A DNA stretch of 64,000 nt from Streptomyces sp. NBC_01233 (GCF_035989305.1 NZ_CP108514.1:3348501-3412500), one strand, 5' to 3'; shown: positions 1-10,732, numbered from the stretch's first letter. Made by a program: numbers and translations. The notes: generated from the sequence alone by a model not told the origin.

Positions 1-183
1 GGCGAGCCGCACCGTACGGATGGCCAGGACCTCGAAGGACGGTGGCCGTCCGAAGACGCCGAGCGCACCGCCGCCCGCCTGGAGGCGGACGGCGGCGGCG
101 CGGTCGTAGTGCACCAGCCGGCCCAGGAAGGCGGCGAGGTCCGCCGCCTCCCCGGAATCGGCGAAGCGCAACTGCTCGTTCAT
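1..183 (-). CDS. Conserved hypothetical protein, N-terminal part only
   Basis: Only the first 61 codons are inside the window; the rest lies off the left edge. The protein begins MNEQLRFADSGEAADL and reads as a soluble alpha/beta segment with no signal peptide or membrane span. Its ATG overlaps the TGA of the upstream thioesterase gene by 4 bases (ATGA), so the two are translationally coupled and belong to one operon with the thioesterase. I do not recognise a family with confidence, and no function should be assigned from this fragment. Confidence 0.6.
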   Translation of the reverse strand, partial: MNEQLRFADSGEAADLAAFLGRLVHYDRAAAVRLQAGGGALGVFGRPPSFEVLAIRTVRLA

Positions 184-662
184 GCCGCGAGGCGTCCTTC
201 CCGGCCGCCGCCGGAAGCGGGGGCGGACGCCGTCGCGGGCTCGTCGAGGTACTCCTCCAGGAAGCGCCTCTCCTCGGCCGTGATGCGGCGGGGCCGCCCC
301 GCGGCGAGGTCGTAGGGCACGACCACGGTCTCGGCGCGCACGTAGACCGTCTCGGGCGCGTCCTCGGTCGCCTCGTCCTTGACCTCGTAGCGGATGGTCA
401 GGGACGCGGCGCCTATACGGGTCACCCAGGACTCGATGAGGACCGGCTCGTGACGGTGCACGAGGGGCAGCTTGTAGTCGATCTCGTGGCGGGCCACGAC
501 GGAGCCGCCCGTGAAGGATTCGCTGCCCTCCCCCGGCGCGAGGCGGAACATGAAGTCGATCCGCGCCTCCTCCAGATAGCGGAGGAAGACGACGTTGTTG
601 ACGTGCCCGAAGGCATCCATGTCCGCCCAGCGCAGGGGGCACCGGTAGTGGTGTCTGGCCAT
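180..662 (-). CDS. Acyl-CoA thioesterase, 4HBT hotdog family
   Basis: A hotdog-fold thioesterase of about 160 residues that hydrolyses acyl-CoA in the cytoplasm; its natural acyl chain cannot be told from sequence. The N terminus carries the family signature WADMDAFGHVNNVVFLRYLE, in which the Asp and the HVNN turn are the usual 4HBT (YbgC/FadM-like) active-site region. A longer reading frame starts 22 codons upstream, but the conserved family start is MARHHYRCPLRW, so the ATG at 662 was chosen. It overlaps the next gene by 4 bases and follows ettA by only 10 bases, so ettA, this gene and the partial gene probably form one operon. Confidence 0.85.
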   Translation of the reverse strand: MARHHYRCPLRWADMDAFGHVNNVVFLRYLEEARIDFMFRLAPGEGSESFTGGSVVARHEIDYKLPLVHRHEPVLIESWVTRIGAASLTIRYEVKDEATEDAPETVYVRAETVVVPYDLAAGRPRRITAEERRFLEEYLDEPATASAPASGGGREGRLAA

Positions 663-672
663 GACGGCTACC

Positions 673-2337
<1,665 letters not shown>

Positions 2338-2647
2338 GAGAAACCGTCCGGCAGATCGATGGTGGGCAGATACACCCCATCTTGCCAGCCGTCCACCCTT
2401 CGGGGGAAACGCGTATGGTCCGGGCCCCTGAGCTGGAGCGCGGCCCGGGGGCGGGTCTCACGCTCTGGTCACCGTCGGTCGTCATCGGTAGCCGCTGGAG
2501 GCCCTTCGACGGTCCGCAGGTCGAGATGTCGCTGATGGCGGACGGCCCGGGATCGAGCCCGGTGGCGGCATCGCCGGTGGGACCGATCGAGCCGGTGGGC
2601 CGTGCCGTGGACGGGCCGGCCTTCTCACCGGGCGGGGTCAGGGTCGG
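2338..2647. other. 310-base intergenic stretch with no supported gene
   Basis: This lies between the start of ettA and the stop of the secreted barrel protein, both on the minus strand. It must hold the ettA promoter and leader. A plus-strand open frame crosses it but has no ribosome binding site and a Gly/Pro/Val-rich composition typical of antisense frames in high-GC DNA. I see no convincing terminator or riboswitch. Confidence 0.5.
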
Positions 2648-3160
2648 TCAGAGGTAGAGGTCGATCGTGAAGCGCCTCTTGCCCGTTTCGATCGTGTCGG
2701 CGTGGACCGAGCCACGAGCCCGGTCGAATTCCCCGGTGCCACCGGTGATCCCGTTGTCGAACGACGGGGGAGGCCCCGCGTCGAGGTGGCCGAAGACCAT
2801 CCCCTGCACGGAGATCTGGCCGCGGCCCGGGAGGGTGTAGGTCACGACGCACACCTCCGCTCCGCCGTCGATGGCCCGGGTGGTGGTGCAGGTGCCGTTG
2901 GTCTCGCCGACCTTGTCGACGTCGTCCTGGTCATAGAGGTCCGAGCGGAAAACGGTCCGATCGCCCTGGGCGGGGCCGGCGGGGTCGACGGGGAAGCGCG
3001 TCTGTTGAATGAGCCTGCCGACGAGTGTGATGACCCGGTGTTTGCCCTTGTCGTGGGCGGAATCGATGTCCGTCGCGGCGGCGGCCGCGCCGGGGGCGCA
3101 GGCGAGAAGGGTGACCAGCGCAGTGGCCGTGCCGAGACAGGCTGCTCTGATGGGGCGCAT
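2648..3160 (-). CDS. Secreted allene-oxide-cyclase-barrel-like protein
   Basis: Exported protein of 170 residues with a Sec signal peptide (MRPIRAACLGT, hydrophobic core, AAAAAT cleavage region near residue 27). The mature part resembles the allene oxide cyclase/dirigent-like beta-barrel fold: alternating beta strands, a GQISVQGMVFG strand and a FDNGITGGTGEFDRARGSV hairpin near the C terminus, which is the most conserved piece of that family. In bacteria these barrels have no established enzymatic role. A start 9 codons earlier is possible, but AGGAG lies 8 bases before the chosen ATG. Family assignment is by motif recognition only. Confidence 0.7.
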   Translation of the reverse strand: MRPIRAACLGTATALVTLLACAPGAAAAATDIDSAHDKGKHRVITLVGRLIQQTRFPVDPAGPAQGDRTVFRSDLYDQDDVDKVGETNGTCTTTRAIDGGAEVCVVTYTLPGRGQISVQGMVFGHLDAGPPPSFDNGITGGTGEFDRARGSVHADTIETGKRRFTIDLYL

Positions 3161-3353
3161 CGTGCGGCTCCTGAGATTGATGCTCATGGATGGTCAGGTG
3201 ACGAAACCGTCATGCGATTTCATTCATAACCTCGGCTCCGTCCCCGCCCGGAACATCCCGGTGCGACCCACTGGCAGATCCGACCGATCGGACCAACACC
3301 TGGGGGTGGGTCCGGCATCGGACGGCCCGCCGGCGGTCGGCCCGTGAGCGGGA

Positions 3354-4841
3354 TCAGCGGGGGCGGTAGACGGTGAGGGCTTCGGGGAGTTCGTCGAGGA
3401 CCAGTGCGGGTGGGGCTTCGGCGTATTCGCCGTCGTAGGCGAGCGGGGTGCCCTGCGGGATGTCGTTGATGCGCAGGCTGCGCAGGCGGGTGGCGGTGTG
3501 GACCGGGGAGCGGCTCAGGGGTCCCGCGAGGGCGGCGGCCAGGAGCCGGGGGCCGGGGCGGCCGCCGCCGTAGACGATCCGGAAGTCGAGCAGGCCCTCG
3601 CCGAGGCTGTCGCGGCGGCGGGGCGTGGGGCCGGTGCCGTGGTAGGTGCCGTTGCCGGCGAACAGCAGCCACACGCTCCGGGGCCGCCCGGCCAGCCGCA
3701 GCCGCACGGGCCGCTGGGCGCGCAGCACCCGCCAGGCGGCCAGGAGCGCGGCGGGGCCGCCGCCGATGCGCGGGCCCCAGCGCAGCCGGTGGCCCAGCAG
3801 CTCCGGGTAGGCGCCCATGCTGAAGTTGTTCAGGAAGTAGCCGGGGTCCGCGGCCGGCGCATCCCCGGGGCCCGGGGAGAAGCGGCCCACTCCGACGCGG
3901 ACCGCGTGCCCGTCGGCCAGCGCGCGGCAGGTGTCCTCGCTGCCGCCGAGGCCGAGGTCCATCGCGAAGTGGTTGAGGGTGCCGCCGGGGAACACCGCCA
4001 GCGGCACCCCGGCGCGCAGGGCGGCGGTGGCGGCCGCGTTGACCGTGCCGTCGCCGCCGCAGACCCCGAGCACGGTGGCCCGCTCGGCCGCCTGCGCCAG
4101 GGCGGGGACCAGGTCGGCACCCTCGCACTCGATCACCTCGGCTTTGGGGAGCCGGGTGCGCAGGAGGTCGAGTCCCGCGTCCGCGGCCGTCCCCGACCCG
4201 GTGTTGACCACCACGGTCAGCCCGGCCCCGTCGGACAGCGCGGGCACCCCGGCGGCCCTCCGCTCGTCGCCCGGCACGACCCGGGCCTCCTGCACGTCCC
4301 GCGCGAGGCGGCGTACGACTCCGGCCGCGGCCACCCCCAGGGCCGCGCCCGCGAGCACGTCGGAGGGGTAGTGCACGCCGGTGTAGACCCGGGAGAACGC
4401 CACGGACGCGGCCACCGGGGCCACCGCCACCGCCCAGCCCGGGGACTCCAGCGCCAGCCCGGCGGTGAAGGCGAAGGCCGATGCCGAGTGTCCGGACGGG
4501 AAGGAGGTGGTCTGCGGCTGCGTCGCCAGCTGCCGCACCGCGGGCACCCCGTGCAGCAGCGGCCGCGGCCGGCGTACGGACCATTTGCCGACGGTGTTGA
4601 TGGTCGCGGAGGCCAGCGCCAGCGAGGCGACCGCACGCCCGGCCGCCTTGCGGCCCCGGGCCGAGCCGAAGACGGCGATCGCCGCGGCGGCGCCGCCCCA
4701 CAGCACGCCGTGGTTCGCGGCCCGCCCGAGCCGGGGCAGCACCCGGTCGGCCCCCGGCCAGTGCCGCCGGGCCACCGCGTCGAACAGCAGCCGGTCCCAT
4801 CGCGCGACGGCACCCTGCCAGGTCAGTTGCTGATCAGCCAT
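3354..4841 (-). CDS. PAP2 phosphatase / diacylglycerol kinase catalytic domain fusion
   Basis: A 495-residue fusion. Residues 1-180 are a membrane PAP2 lipid phosphatase with all three motifs: K86-x6-R93P94, P115SGH118 and S150R...G155.H157...D161, embedded in several hydrophobic segments. Residues about 195-495 are a diacylglycerol/sphingosine kinase-like ATP domain with GGDGTVN at about 250 and the NHFAMDLG segment after it. The phosphatase removes a phosphate from a lipid phosphate at the membrane; the kinase domain phosphorylates a lipid. The fusion could interconvert lipid and lipid phosphate or act as part of undecaprenyl or phosphatidylglycerol metabolism, but the substrate is unknown. 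The same two-domain arrangement occurs in other actinomycetes. Confidence 0.9.
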   Translation of the reverse strand: MADQQLTWQGAVARWDRLLFDAVARRHWPGADRVLPRLGRAANHGVLWGGAAAAIAVFGSARGRKAAGRAVASLALASATINTVGKWSVRRPRPLLHGVPAVRQLATQPQTTSFPSGHSASAFAFTAGLALESPGWAVAVAPVAASVAFSRVYTGVHYPSDVLAGAALGVAAAGVVRRLARDVQEARVVPGDERRAAGVPALSDGAGLTVVVNTGSGTAADAGLDLLRTRLPKAEVIECEGADLVPALAQAAERATVLGVCGGDGTVNAAATAALRAGVPLAVFPGGTLNHFAMDLGLGGSEDTCRALADGHAVRVGVGRFSPGPGDAPAADPGYFLNNFSMGAYPELLGHRLRWGPRIGGGPAALLAAWRVLRAQRPVRLRLAGRPRSVWLLFAGNGTYHGTGPTPRRRDSLGEGLLDFRIVYGGGRPGPRLLAAALAGPLSRSPVHTATRLRSLRINDIPQGTPLAYDGEYAEAPPALVLDELPEALTVYRPR

Positions 4842-4946
4842 TTTCTGCCCCTACCCGGGGCGGCGGATCCGAACCTGCCCCGGAGGCCACCCGGCCCAAC
4901 GGATCCACCGGGCCCGCCCGGCAGCCCCGGCAGCGCCCCGAGAGGG

Positions 4947-6227
4947 CTACGCCTCGTCCTCCTCGTCCAGCGGGCGCTTGCGCAGCAGCAGGACCACCAG
5001 GCCGCCCAGGACCACCAGGCCCACCGCCAGGGAGGCGATGACCGGGGTGGCCGCCGAGCTGCCGCTGGTCGCCAGCCGCTCCTCGTCCGGGGAGGTCGTC
5101 GGGACGGCCGCCGACTGCGCGCCCAGCGCCACCGCCTCCGAGCCGGACGCCGTGCCCGCCTCGGTCACGGGGGCCGGCGGCCAGAGCGCGGTGGCCGTGG
5201 CGGCGGCCGCGGACTCGCTGGAGCCCGCCACGATCTGCGTCTGGGCGGGCACCCCGCTGGTGAAGACCCGCCCGACCGGCACCTTGGTCGCACCGCGGAC
5301 GGTGATCGAGGCCGTCCCGTCGGGGGTGCCCGCGGGCACCTCGAAGTACAGCCGGCTCCCGTTGGCGGCGGTGTCCACGGGCTGCCCCTCGGCGTCCACC
5401 ACGCGCACCCCCATCGCGACGGCCGCCGCATCCGGGACGACCGACACGCTCCGCGCCCCGGTCCGCACGGTCACCGGGCCGAGCCGGCTGCCGACCGGCC
5501 CCGACACGTCGCCCGGGTCCAGCCCCAGCGAGGCCGGCGGCTCCGGCAGCTGCCCGGCCGCCCGCTGCAGGTAGTCGGCCAGCTTCTCCGCCGCCGGGTC
5601 CGCCGCCTCGACGTGCACCCCGTCCGCCAGCCGCCAGATCGCCACCTGGGTCCCGGCCGCCGCGCTCTCCGCGGTGAGCGCCCCGGCCCCGGCCGCCTTG
5701 GCGAGCCCGGCCAGATCGTTCAGCTGTGGGTAGGAGTGCTCCAGGACCCATCGGATCCGGCCCGCCTCCCGGTTGCCGGCGAGCGTGCTGCCGCCCCAGC
5801 CGCTCTCGGTATACCGGGCCTGCGGCTGGGCGTTGCCCGCCACGCCGACCCCGTACGTCTGGAGCATCCCGCCGCCGTCGACCCGCATCTCGTAGAGCCC
5901 GGCCGGGATCTGCCGGACCGAGCCGTCCCCGGAGCGCAGGACCGCCTGCCCGTACGTCTTGAGCCCGTCCAGGACGGCGCTCGCGCCCTCCGGCGCCCGG
6001 GGCGCCACCGGGTCGGAGTCGGCGGCGGCCCTGGCGCCGGGCGCGGCGGCGAGGGCCGCGGCCAGCAGGGCCACCGCCAGCGGCCGGCGCGCGGAGCCCC
6101 GTACCGCTGAGGGAGGTTCGAGAGGAGCAGGCACAGCAGTGGAGCGAGGAACCGGGCCGACGGCGGGACGAGGCGCGGAGCCAGGAGCGGGATCAGGAGC
6201 GGAGGATGCGGGAACGGCAATCGACAC
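4947..6227 (-). CDS. Thioester-domain (TQXA) surface protein with degenerate Cys and sortase motif
   Basis: A 426-residue cell-surface protein: a Pro/Ala-rich lead of about 45 residues, signal helix (PLAVALLAAALAAAPGARA), a TQXA/thioester domain at about 80-230 (TESGWGGSTLAGN, WVLEHSYPQLNDLAGLAK, TQVAIWRLADG), a beta-sandwich stalk, then a low-complexity linker, a C-terminal membrane helix and charged tail. Start is GTG with GAGGGGGAAG just upstream. In the family a Cys in 'TYC[IV]D' forms an internal thioester with the Gln of TQ and can bond covalently to a host or surface amine. Here the position reads TYGVG (Gly126), so no thioester can form. The expected class E sortase motif LAxTG reads LATSG (385-389). 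The protein is probably membrane-held and non-reactive. Confidence 0.8.
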   Translation of the reverse strand: MSIAVPASSAPDPAPGSAPRPAVGPVPRSTAVPAPLEPPSAVRGSARRPLAVALLAAALAAAPGARAAADSDPVAPRAPEGASAVLDGLKTYGQAVLRSGDGSVRQIPAGLYEMRVDGGGMLQTYGVGVAGNAQPQARYTESGWGGSTLAGNREAGRIRWVLEHSYPQLNDLAGLAKAAGAGALTAESAAAGTQVAIWRLADGVHVEAADPAAEKLADYLQRAAGQLPEPPASLGLDPGDVSGPVGSRLGPVTVRTGARSVSVVPDAAAVAMGVRVVDAEGQPVDTAANGSRLYFEVPAGTPDGTASITVRGATKVPVGRVFTSGVPAQTQIVAGSSESAAAATATALWPPAPVTEAGTASGSEAVALGAQSAAVPTTSPDEERLATSGSSAATPVIASLAVGLVVLGGLVVLLLRKRPLDEEDEA

Positions 6228-6295
6228 AGTCTTCCCCCTCGGGCCAAAGACCCAGGTGCCCGTGAGTACCGGGGAATCCTAACCGCCTCGAACAC

Positions 6296-6703
6296 TCAGA
6301 CCACCGCCGCCTTCTGAGTGGTCATCAGCGGAGTGTCCGTCCGCACCACGCGCCGGAAGGCCGCCGTACCGCGGTTCAGGTCGTGCCCGATGGCGGAAGC
6401 GTCGATCTCCGCGGAGACCCACCGCTTGCCGTCCCCGTCGGGCGGGTCCTCCCGCACGCGCAGCCGCCCGTGCACCACCAGCGGTTCGCCGACCGATACG
6501 GAACCGGCGAGATTGACGGCGAGCGCCCGCCGCGCCCACACCGTGTAGAAGCTGGTGGCCCCGTCCGTCCAGGCGTCCTTGCGGCGGTCGAAGTACCTCG
6601 CCGTCACCGCGAACCGGAACCGCGCCGCCGGACCGTTCGCCGTTTCCTTGTAGTCGATCTGCGTGGCCACGCAGCCCACCAGCGTCACCTGGGTGTCGTT
6701 CAT
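6296..6703 (-). CDS. ssbB: Single-stranded DNA-binding protein, SsbB-like paralogue
   Basis: A 135-residue OB-fold SSB. Family core is clear: VTLVGCVATQIDY at the N terminus, FRFAVTARYFDRRKDAW, FYTVWARRALAVN and GEPLVVHGRLRVRE. It lacks the acidic C-terminal tail (DDDIPF type) that housekeeping SSB uses to recruit repair and replication proteins, and ends instead in a conserved IGHDLNRGTAAFRR segment and a short basic tail. That combination matches the Streptomyces SsbB paralogue, known to be involved in chromosome segregation during sporulation, rather than SsbA, which sits beside rpsF and rpsR. It precedes, in the direction of transcription, nothing obviously related; the GTPase pair lies 100 bases upstream on the same strand. 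Confidence 0.9.
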   Translation of the reverse strand: MNDTQVTLVGCVATQIDYKETANGPAARFRFAVTARYFDRRKDAWTDGATSFYTVWARRALAVNLAGSVSVGEPLVVHGRLRVREDPPDGDGKRWVSAEIDASAIGHDLNRGTAAFRRVVRTDTPLMTTQKAAVV

Positions 6704-6802
6704 CCCGGCCGCCCTCCCCCGTCGTCCGTGCCCGTGCGGACCATCCGTACGGGCTACGACCCATGCTGGGGCAGGCCGCGGATCCCGGCTCCGGCCTGTG
6801 GA

Positions 6803-8656
6803 TTACTGCCGGGTTGTGGACAACCTGCTCCCCCCTGCGGCCACCGTGGCGTACTGCTCCCGCACCTCCCGGTAGCGCAGCAGCTCGGCCGCGACCGGTT
6901 CCAGCACACGGGCCCGCCCGCACCCGGCCGCCGCCTGCCGCAGCCTGCGCTCCGCGTCCTGCCCGTAGCGGCGCGCCGGGCCCCGGGCCGCGATCGAGCA
7001 GGCCCATTCCACGAGGGGCCCGCCGATGATGCCCGCCACCATCATCAGCACCGGCGGCAGCAACCTGGGCTCCAGGACCCCGACGATCTGCCCGACCAGC
7101 CACAGCCCGCCGTAAATCTGCACGAGCGTCATGGCCGCCTGCGCCAGCACGGCCGCCGGCCACCACGTGGGCCGCGGCGGTTTGGCGCTGGGCACCGCGA
7201 CCGCCGCCCCCAGCGTCACCGCGATCTCGTCCAGCGCCTCCGGGAGCCGGTCGGCGCCGCGCACCGCGGTCTCCCGGACCGCCTGCGCCCACGGCTCGGG
7301 CAGGCCGGCCACCGCCTCGTCGCCGACCGCCCGTACGGCCTGCTCCACCCGCTGGCGGGCGGTCACCTCCTCCTCGACCGGCGCCTGCGCGACCGTCGTG
7401 CCCCGGCCGCCGATCGCCGCCAGCGCGGCCAGACCCGCCAGGGAGCGCGGCGCGCGCCGGCTCTCGTACCACCGCCACAGCCGCAGCCAGGGCGTCCCGC
7501 ACGCCTTGCCGGCATTGCGCCGCCAGGCGCGCTCGGCGGCGAGCCCGGCCGCGTACGCCCCGACCGCCTCGGCCAGGCGGTCCTCGAACTCGGCGCGCGC
7601 CGCCTCGCCGATCTCCGGCCCCGCGTGTCCGTCGGCGACGTAGAGCGGCCGCAGGCGTCCGGCGGCGCAGTCGACGTCGGCGGAGATCCGCCGGGTGGCG
7701 GCGCCCTTCTCCTGGGTGAACTGTCCGAGGAGTTCGCGCAGTTCCCCGACGCCCTCCCCGGTCAGCGCCGACAGCCCTAGGACCGTGGCGCCGGGCTCGC
7801 CGTGCTCGCCGAGCGCGATGCCGTCGTCGTCGAGGAGCCGGCGCAGGTCGTCCAGTACGAGGTCGGCGGCTTCGCCGGGCAGCCGGTCCACCTGGTTCAG
7901 CACGACGAAGGTCACCTCCGCGTGCCCGGCCAGCGGCCGCAGGTACCGCTCGTGCAGGACCGCGTCCGCGTACTTCTCCGGGTCCACCACCCACACCACG
8001 GCGTCGACCAGGGCCAGGACGCGGTCCACGTGGTCCCGGTGCGCGCCGACCGCCGAGTCCAGGTCGGGCAGGTCGACGAGGACCATCCCGCGCAGGGCTT
8101 CCGCCTCCGAGGTCTCGCGGGGCCGGCGGCGCAGCCGCCCCGGGATCTCCAGGCGGTCCAGCAGTCCGGCGGCCCCGTCCGACCAGCTGCACGCGATGGG
8201 CGCCGCGGTGGTCGGGCGGCGCAGCCCCGTCTCGGAGATCTGCACTCCGGCGAGTGAATTGAAAAGTGTGGACTTGCCGCTTCCGGTGGCTCCGGCGATC
8301 GCGACGACCGTGTGCTGCGGGGAGAGTCCGCGGCGCGCCGCCGCCTCGTCGAGGACCCGCCCGGCCTCGGCGAGGGTCTTCCCGTCGAGCCTGGTCCGGG
8401 ACAGCCCGACGAGCTGGCGCAGCGCGTCGAGCCGCAGGCGCAGGGCCTGCGCCTCGGGGCTGAGCGGGGGTGCGTGCGACTTGCCGCCGTCGCTGCCCGC
8501 GCCGGAGACGGCCCGTACGAGCGCCTCGTCGCCGACGTCGCCCTCGTCGTCCTCGTCGGTCCCGTCGTCCTCGAACCCACCGGCGGCCCGGGGCCGCGAG
8601 CGAGCGATGAGTCCGTCGTCCCAGCGGTCGTCGGTCCGGTCGGTCAGGGCGGTCAC
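6803..8656 (-). CDS. YfjP-like GTPase with C-terminal membrane helices
   Basis: A 617-residue dynamin/EngA-related GTPase. After an acidic disordered N terminus (EDDGTDEDDEGD) the G domain shows G1 GATGSGKST at 122-130, G3 as DLPDLDSA and G4 as NQVD. The C-terminal third has two hydrophobic segments (AAVLAQAAMTLVQIYGGLWL and VLMMVAGIIGG) that would anchor it in the membrane. A frame 13 codons longer exists, but the GTG at 8656 has AGGAGAGG overlapping the stop of the gene before it and was chosen. Only 4 bases separate the two genes, so this and the following GTPase are co-translated and probably work as a pair on membranes; function is unproven. Confidence 0.85.
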   Translation of the reverse strand: MTALTDRTDDRWDDGLIARSRPRAAGGFEDDGTDEDDEGDVGDEALVRAVSGAGSDGGKSHAPPLSPEAQALRLRLDALRQLVGLSRTRLDGKTLAEAGRVLDEAAARRGLSPQHTVVAIAGATGSGKSTLFNSLAGVQISETGLRRPTTAAPIACSWSDGAAGLLDRLEIPGRLRRRPRETSEAEALRGMVLVDLPDLDSAVGAHRDHVDRVLALVDAVVWVVDPEKYADAVLHERYLRPLAGHAEVTFVVLNQVDRLPGEAADLVLDDLRRLLDDDGIALGEHGEPGATVLGLSALTGEGVGELRELLGQFTQEKGAATRRISADVDCAAGRLRPLYVADGHAGPEIGEAARAEFEDRLAEAVGAYAAGLAAERAWRRNAGKACGTPWLRLWRWYESRRAPRSLAGLAALAAIGGRGTTVAQAPVEEEVTARQRVEQAVRAVGDEAVAGLPEPWAQAVRETAVRGADRLPEALDEIAVTLGAAVAVPSAKPPRPTWWPAAVLAQAAMTLVQIYGGLWLVGQIVGVLEPRLLPPVLMMVAGIIGGPLVEWACSIAARGPARRYGQDAERRLRQAAAGCGRARVLEPVAAELLRYREVREQYATVAAGGSRLSTTRQ

Positions 8657-8660
8657 CGCG

Positions 8661-10289
8661 TCACCTCTCCTTCTGCAGTACGGACAGCGCGGCAATGAGC
8701 TCGGCCTGTGGTTCCGGGGTCACTTCGAGCGCTTCGAGCGGGGCGAGCCGGCGGTCGCGCTCGGCGCGCAGCACCTGGTCGAGGTGGTCGCCGACCAGTT
8801 CGCCGCCCCGGTCGCGCAGTCGCAGGGCGGCCTGTGCGCCGATGCGTTCGGCGAGCTTCTCGCCCGCGGGCCGGGCGCGTTTGCCCCCGAGGAGGGCGGC
8901 GACGAGCAGGGCCGCGACTCCGTCGGGGTCGGGTGCGGGCTGCTTGTCGAGCCGGGCCACCTCCTCCTCGGCGAGTTCCTCCAGCACGCGCCGCCAGCGC
9001 CGTACGGCCATGCCGATGCGTTCCCCCGCTTCCCTGTCGGGCGCGGGCAGCGATACCGCGCCGGCCGCGGGCTCGCGCCGCCAGGCCTCGGCGATCCGCT
9101 CGTCGGCGGCGGCGACGGCGCACTGGAGCAGTGCGGCGAGGGACTCGGCGAGGGAGTCGAGCAGTTCGTCGGCGCTCGTGTCCAGCGGGTAGCCGCGCCA
9201 CCGGGTCAGCGCGTCGCCGGCCAGTACGGCGCCGTGGTCGAGGCGGTTGCGGACCCGCTTGCCCTCGCGCCGGTACGCGTCTTCGACGGCCGAGGTCAGC
9301 CGTACGGCGGCGGCGTGCTGGGCGGCGACGGCGGAGGCGAGTTCCGGCATCCGGCGGCGCAGGGAGTCCAGCGCGCCGAGCGCGGTCCGCCCGACGGCGT
9401 ACTGCCGGGCGGCCGGGTCCTGGGCGTGGTGGGCGAGCCAGGCGAACAGCGGGGCGACGGCACTGGCCGGCAGCAGCCCGCCCCCGCCGGCCGATTCGGG
9501 CAGTTCCGGGACGGTGAAGCGCGGTACGTCGCCCAGCCCGGCCTTGGTGAGCAGGGCCCCGTACTGCCGCGAGACCTCGGCCAGCACCTGGTGCGGGACC
9601 CGGTCGAGGACGGTGATGAGGGTGGCCTTGTACTGCTTGGCGGTGCGCAGCAGGTGCCAGGGGACGGCGTCGGCGTACCGCGAGGCGGTGGTGACCATCA
9701 CCCAGACGTCGGCGGCGCAGATGAGTTCGGCGGCGAGCGTCCGGTTCTCGACCACGAGGGAGTCGATGTCGGGTGCGTCGAGGATGGCCAGTCCGCGCGG
9801 CAGGCTGGAGACGGTCTCGATGCGCATCTCGCGGGTGGCGTGGGTGTCTCCGTGGGCGCGGCCGCGGGGCCGGGCCCGGGACCTGGCCGAGGGGGGCTCC
9901 TCCTCCTCGTGGGGCACCCAGACGCGCATCAGATCGGGCAGCACGCGCATTCCGGCGAACCAGTGATGGTCATCCGGATGGCAGACGAGCACCGGTGTGC
10001 GCGTGGTCGGGCGCAGCACTCCGGCTTCGCTGACCTGCCGTCCGACGAGGGAGTTGACGAGAGTGGACTTACCGGCCCCGGTGGACCCGCCGACGACGGC
10101 GAGCATCGGCGCCTCGGGCGCCTTCAGCCGGGGTACGAGGTAGTCGTCGAGCTGCGCGAGCAGCTCGGCTCTGGTCTGGCGGGCGCGCGGGGCGCCGGGC
10201 AGGGGCAGCGGCAGACGCACGGACGCGACCCGGTCGCGCAGGGCGGACAGGGCATCGAGCAGCTGAGGCCGAACATCCAAGGTCACCAC
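8661..10289 (-). CDS. Dynamin-family-like GTPase, partner of the downstream GTPase
   Basis: A 542-residue GTPase with G1 [10 protein letters not shown] at 67-76, G2/G3 region DAPDIDS, and G4 degraded to VLDRVP. The long alpha-helical C terminus ([18 protein letters not shown] and similar) suggests a stalk-like or coiled-coil region. Start is GTG ([11 protein letters not shown]). It is the first gene of a two-gene unit with the membrane GTPase that starts 4 bases after its stop. Paired unequal GTPases are characteristic of bacterial dynamins, so a heteromeric membrane-remodelling complex is a reasonable but untested inference. The weak G4 could mean relaxed nucleotide specificity. Confidence 0.8.
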   Translation of the reverse strand: MVTLDVRPQLLDALSALRDRVASVRLPLPLPGAPRARQTRAELLAQLDDYLVPRLKAPEAPMLAVVGGSTGAGKSTLVNSLVGRQVSEAGVLRPTTRTPVLVCHPDDHHWFAGMRVLPDLMRVWVPHEEEEPPSARSRARPRGRAHGDTHATREMRIETVSSLPRGLAILDAPDIDSLVVENRTLAAELICAADVWVMVTTASRYADAVPWHLLRTAKQYKATLITVLDRVPHQVLAEVSRQYGALLTKAGLGDVPRFTVPELPESAGGGGLLPASAVAPLFAWLAHHAQDPAARQYAVGRTALGALDSLRRRMPELASAVAAQHAAAVRLTSAVEDAYRREGKRVRNRLDHGAVLAGDALTRWRGYPLDTSADELLDSLAESLAALLQCAVAAADERIAEAWRREPAAGAVSLPAPDREAGERIGMAVRRWRRVLEELAEEEVARLDKQPAPDPDGVAALLVAALLGGKRARPAGEKLAERIGAQAALRLRDRGGELVGDHLDQVLRAERDRRLAPLEALEVTPEPQAELIAALSVLQKER

Positions 10290-10612
10290 ATGTGAAGAAT
10301 GCCCAATTTAGGACCATTTTTGAAGCTTATACGTCCTCTGCGCGCCGACCGCGACTCCAGTGGGACATTCTGGGCACGACGGACGAGTGGGGCGCAGGCA
10401 TAACGAGTGCACAACACCAGGGGCGCCGCGGCGCAAAAGCGATGCGAGAATCGCACCTGCCTGCGATTATCGGGACCGCTTCACCGAACCTCCACATCGT
10501 GGCCCGCGAGTGAAGCAACCGGGACAAGGCGACCGGAGCCCTATCCTTGACCCGGCACGGACCGCAGCCCCACCCCCACCAGGGGCTCCAGGCCCACCAC
10601 GGCCACCTTCCG
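10290..10612. other. Intergenic region before tRNA-Arg
   Basis: 323 bases between the divergent GTPase start and the tRNA. It has a locally lower GC content near 10300-10330, consistent with the GTPase promoter on the minus strand, and must hold the tRNA promoter on the plus strand. No coding frame here has a credible start and ribosome binding site. Confidence 0.4.
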
Positions 10613-10685
10613 GCCCCCGTAGCTCAGTGGATAGAGCAGGTGCCTTCTAAGCACTTGGCCGCAGGTTCGAGTCCTGCCGGGGGCA
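10613..10685 (+). tRNA. tRNA-Arg (anticodon TCT)
   Basis: A 73-base cloverleaf. Acceptor arms GCCCCCG and CGGGGGC pair perfectly over 7 bases; the D arm is GCTC/GAGC; the anticodon stem GGTGC/GCACT encloses loop CTTCTAA, giving anticodon TCT, which reads AGA and AGG arginine codons, rare in this genome. The T arm is GCAGG-TTCGAGT-CCTGC, and the discriminator is A. The 3' CCA is not encoded, usual for actinobacteria. Confidence 0.97.
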
Positions 10686-10705
10686 CTCTCCACGTCCCAC
10701 CCTCA

Positions 10706-10732
10706 AGCCCTCCCCCGCGGAGGGCTTTTTTC
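10706..10732 (+). terminator. Intrinsic terminator of the tRNA-Arg gene
   Basis: Stem AGCCCTCC (10706-10713) pairs with GGAGGGCT (10719-10726) around a 5-base loop and is followed by a run of six T. It lies 20 bases after the tRNA and is the clearest rho-independent terminator in the window. Confidence 0.9.

Noticed and set aside
3498..6110. An 870-codon plus-strand frame
   Set aside because: Antisense to the PAP2/kinase fusion and the thioester-domain gene; repetitive Gly/Arg/Pro composition, no recognisable fold.
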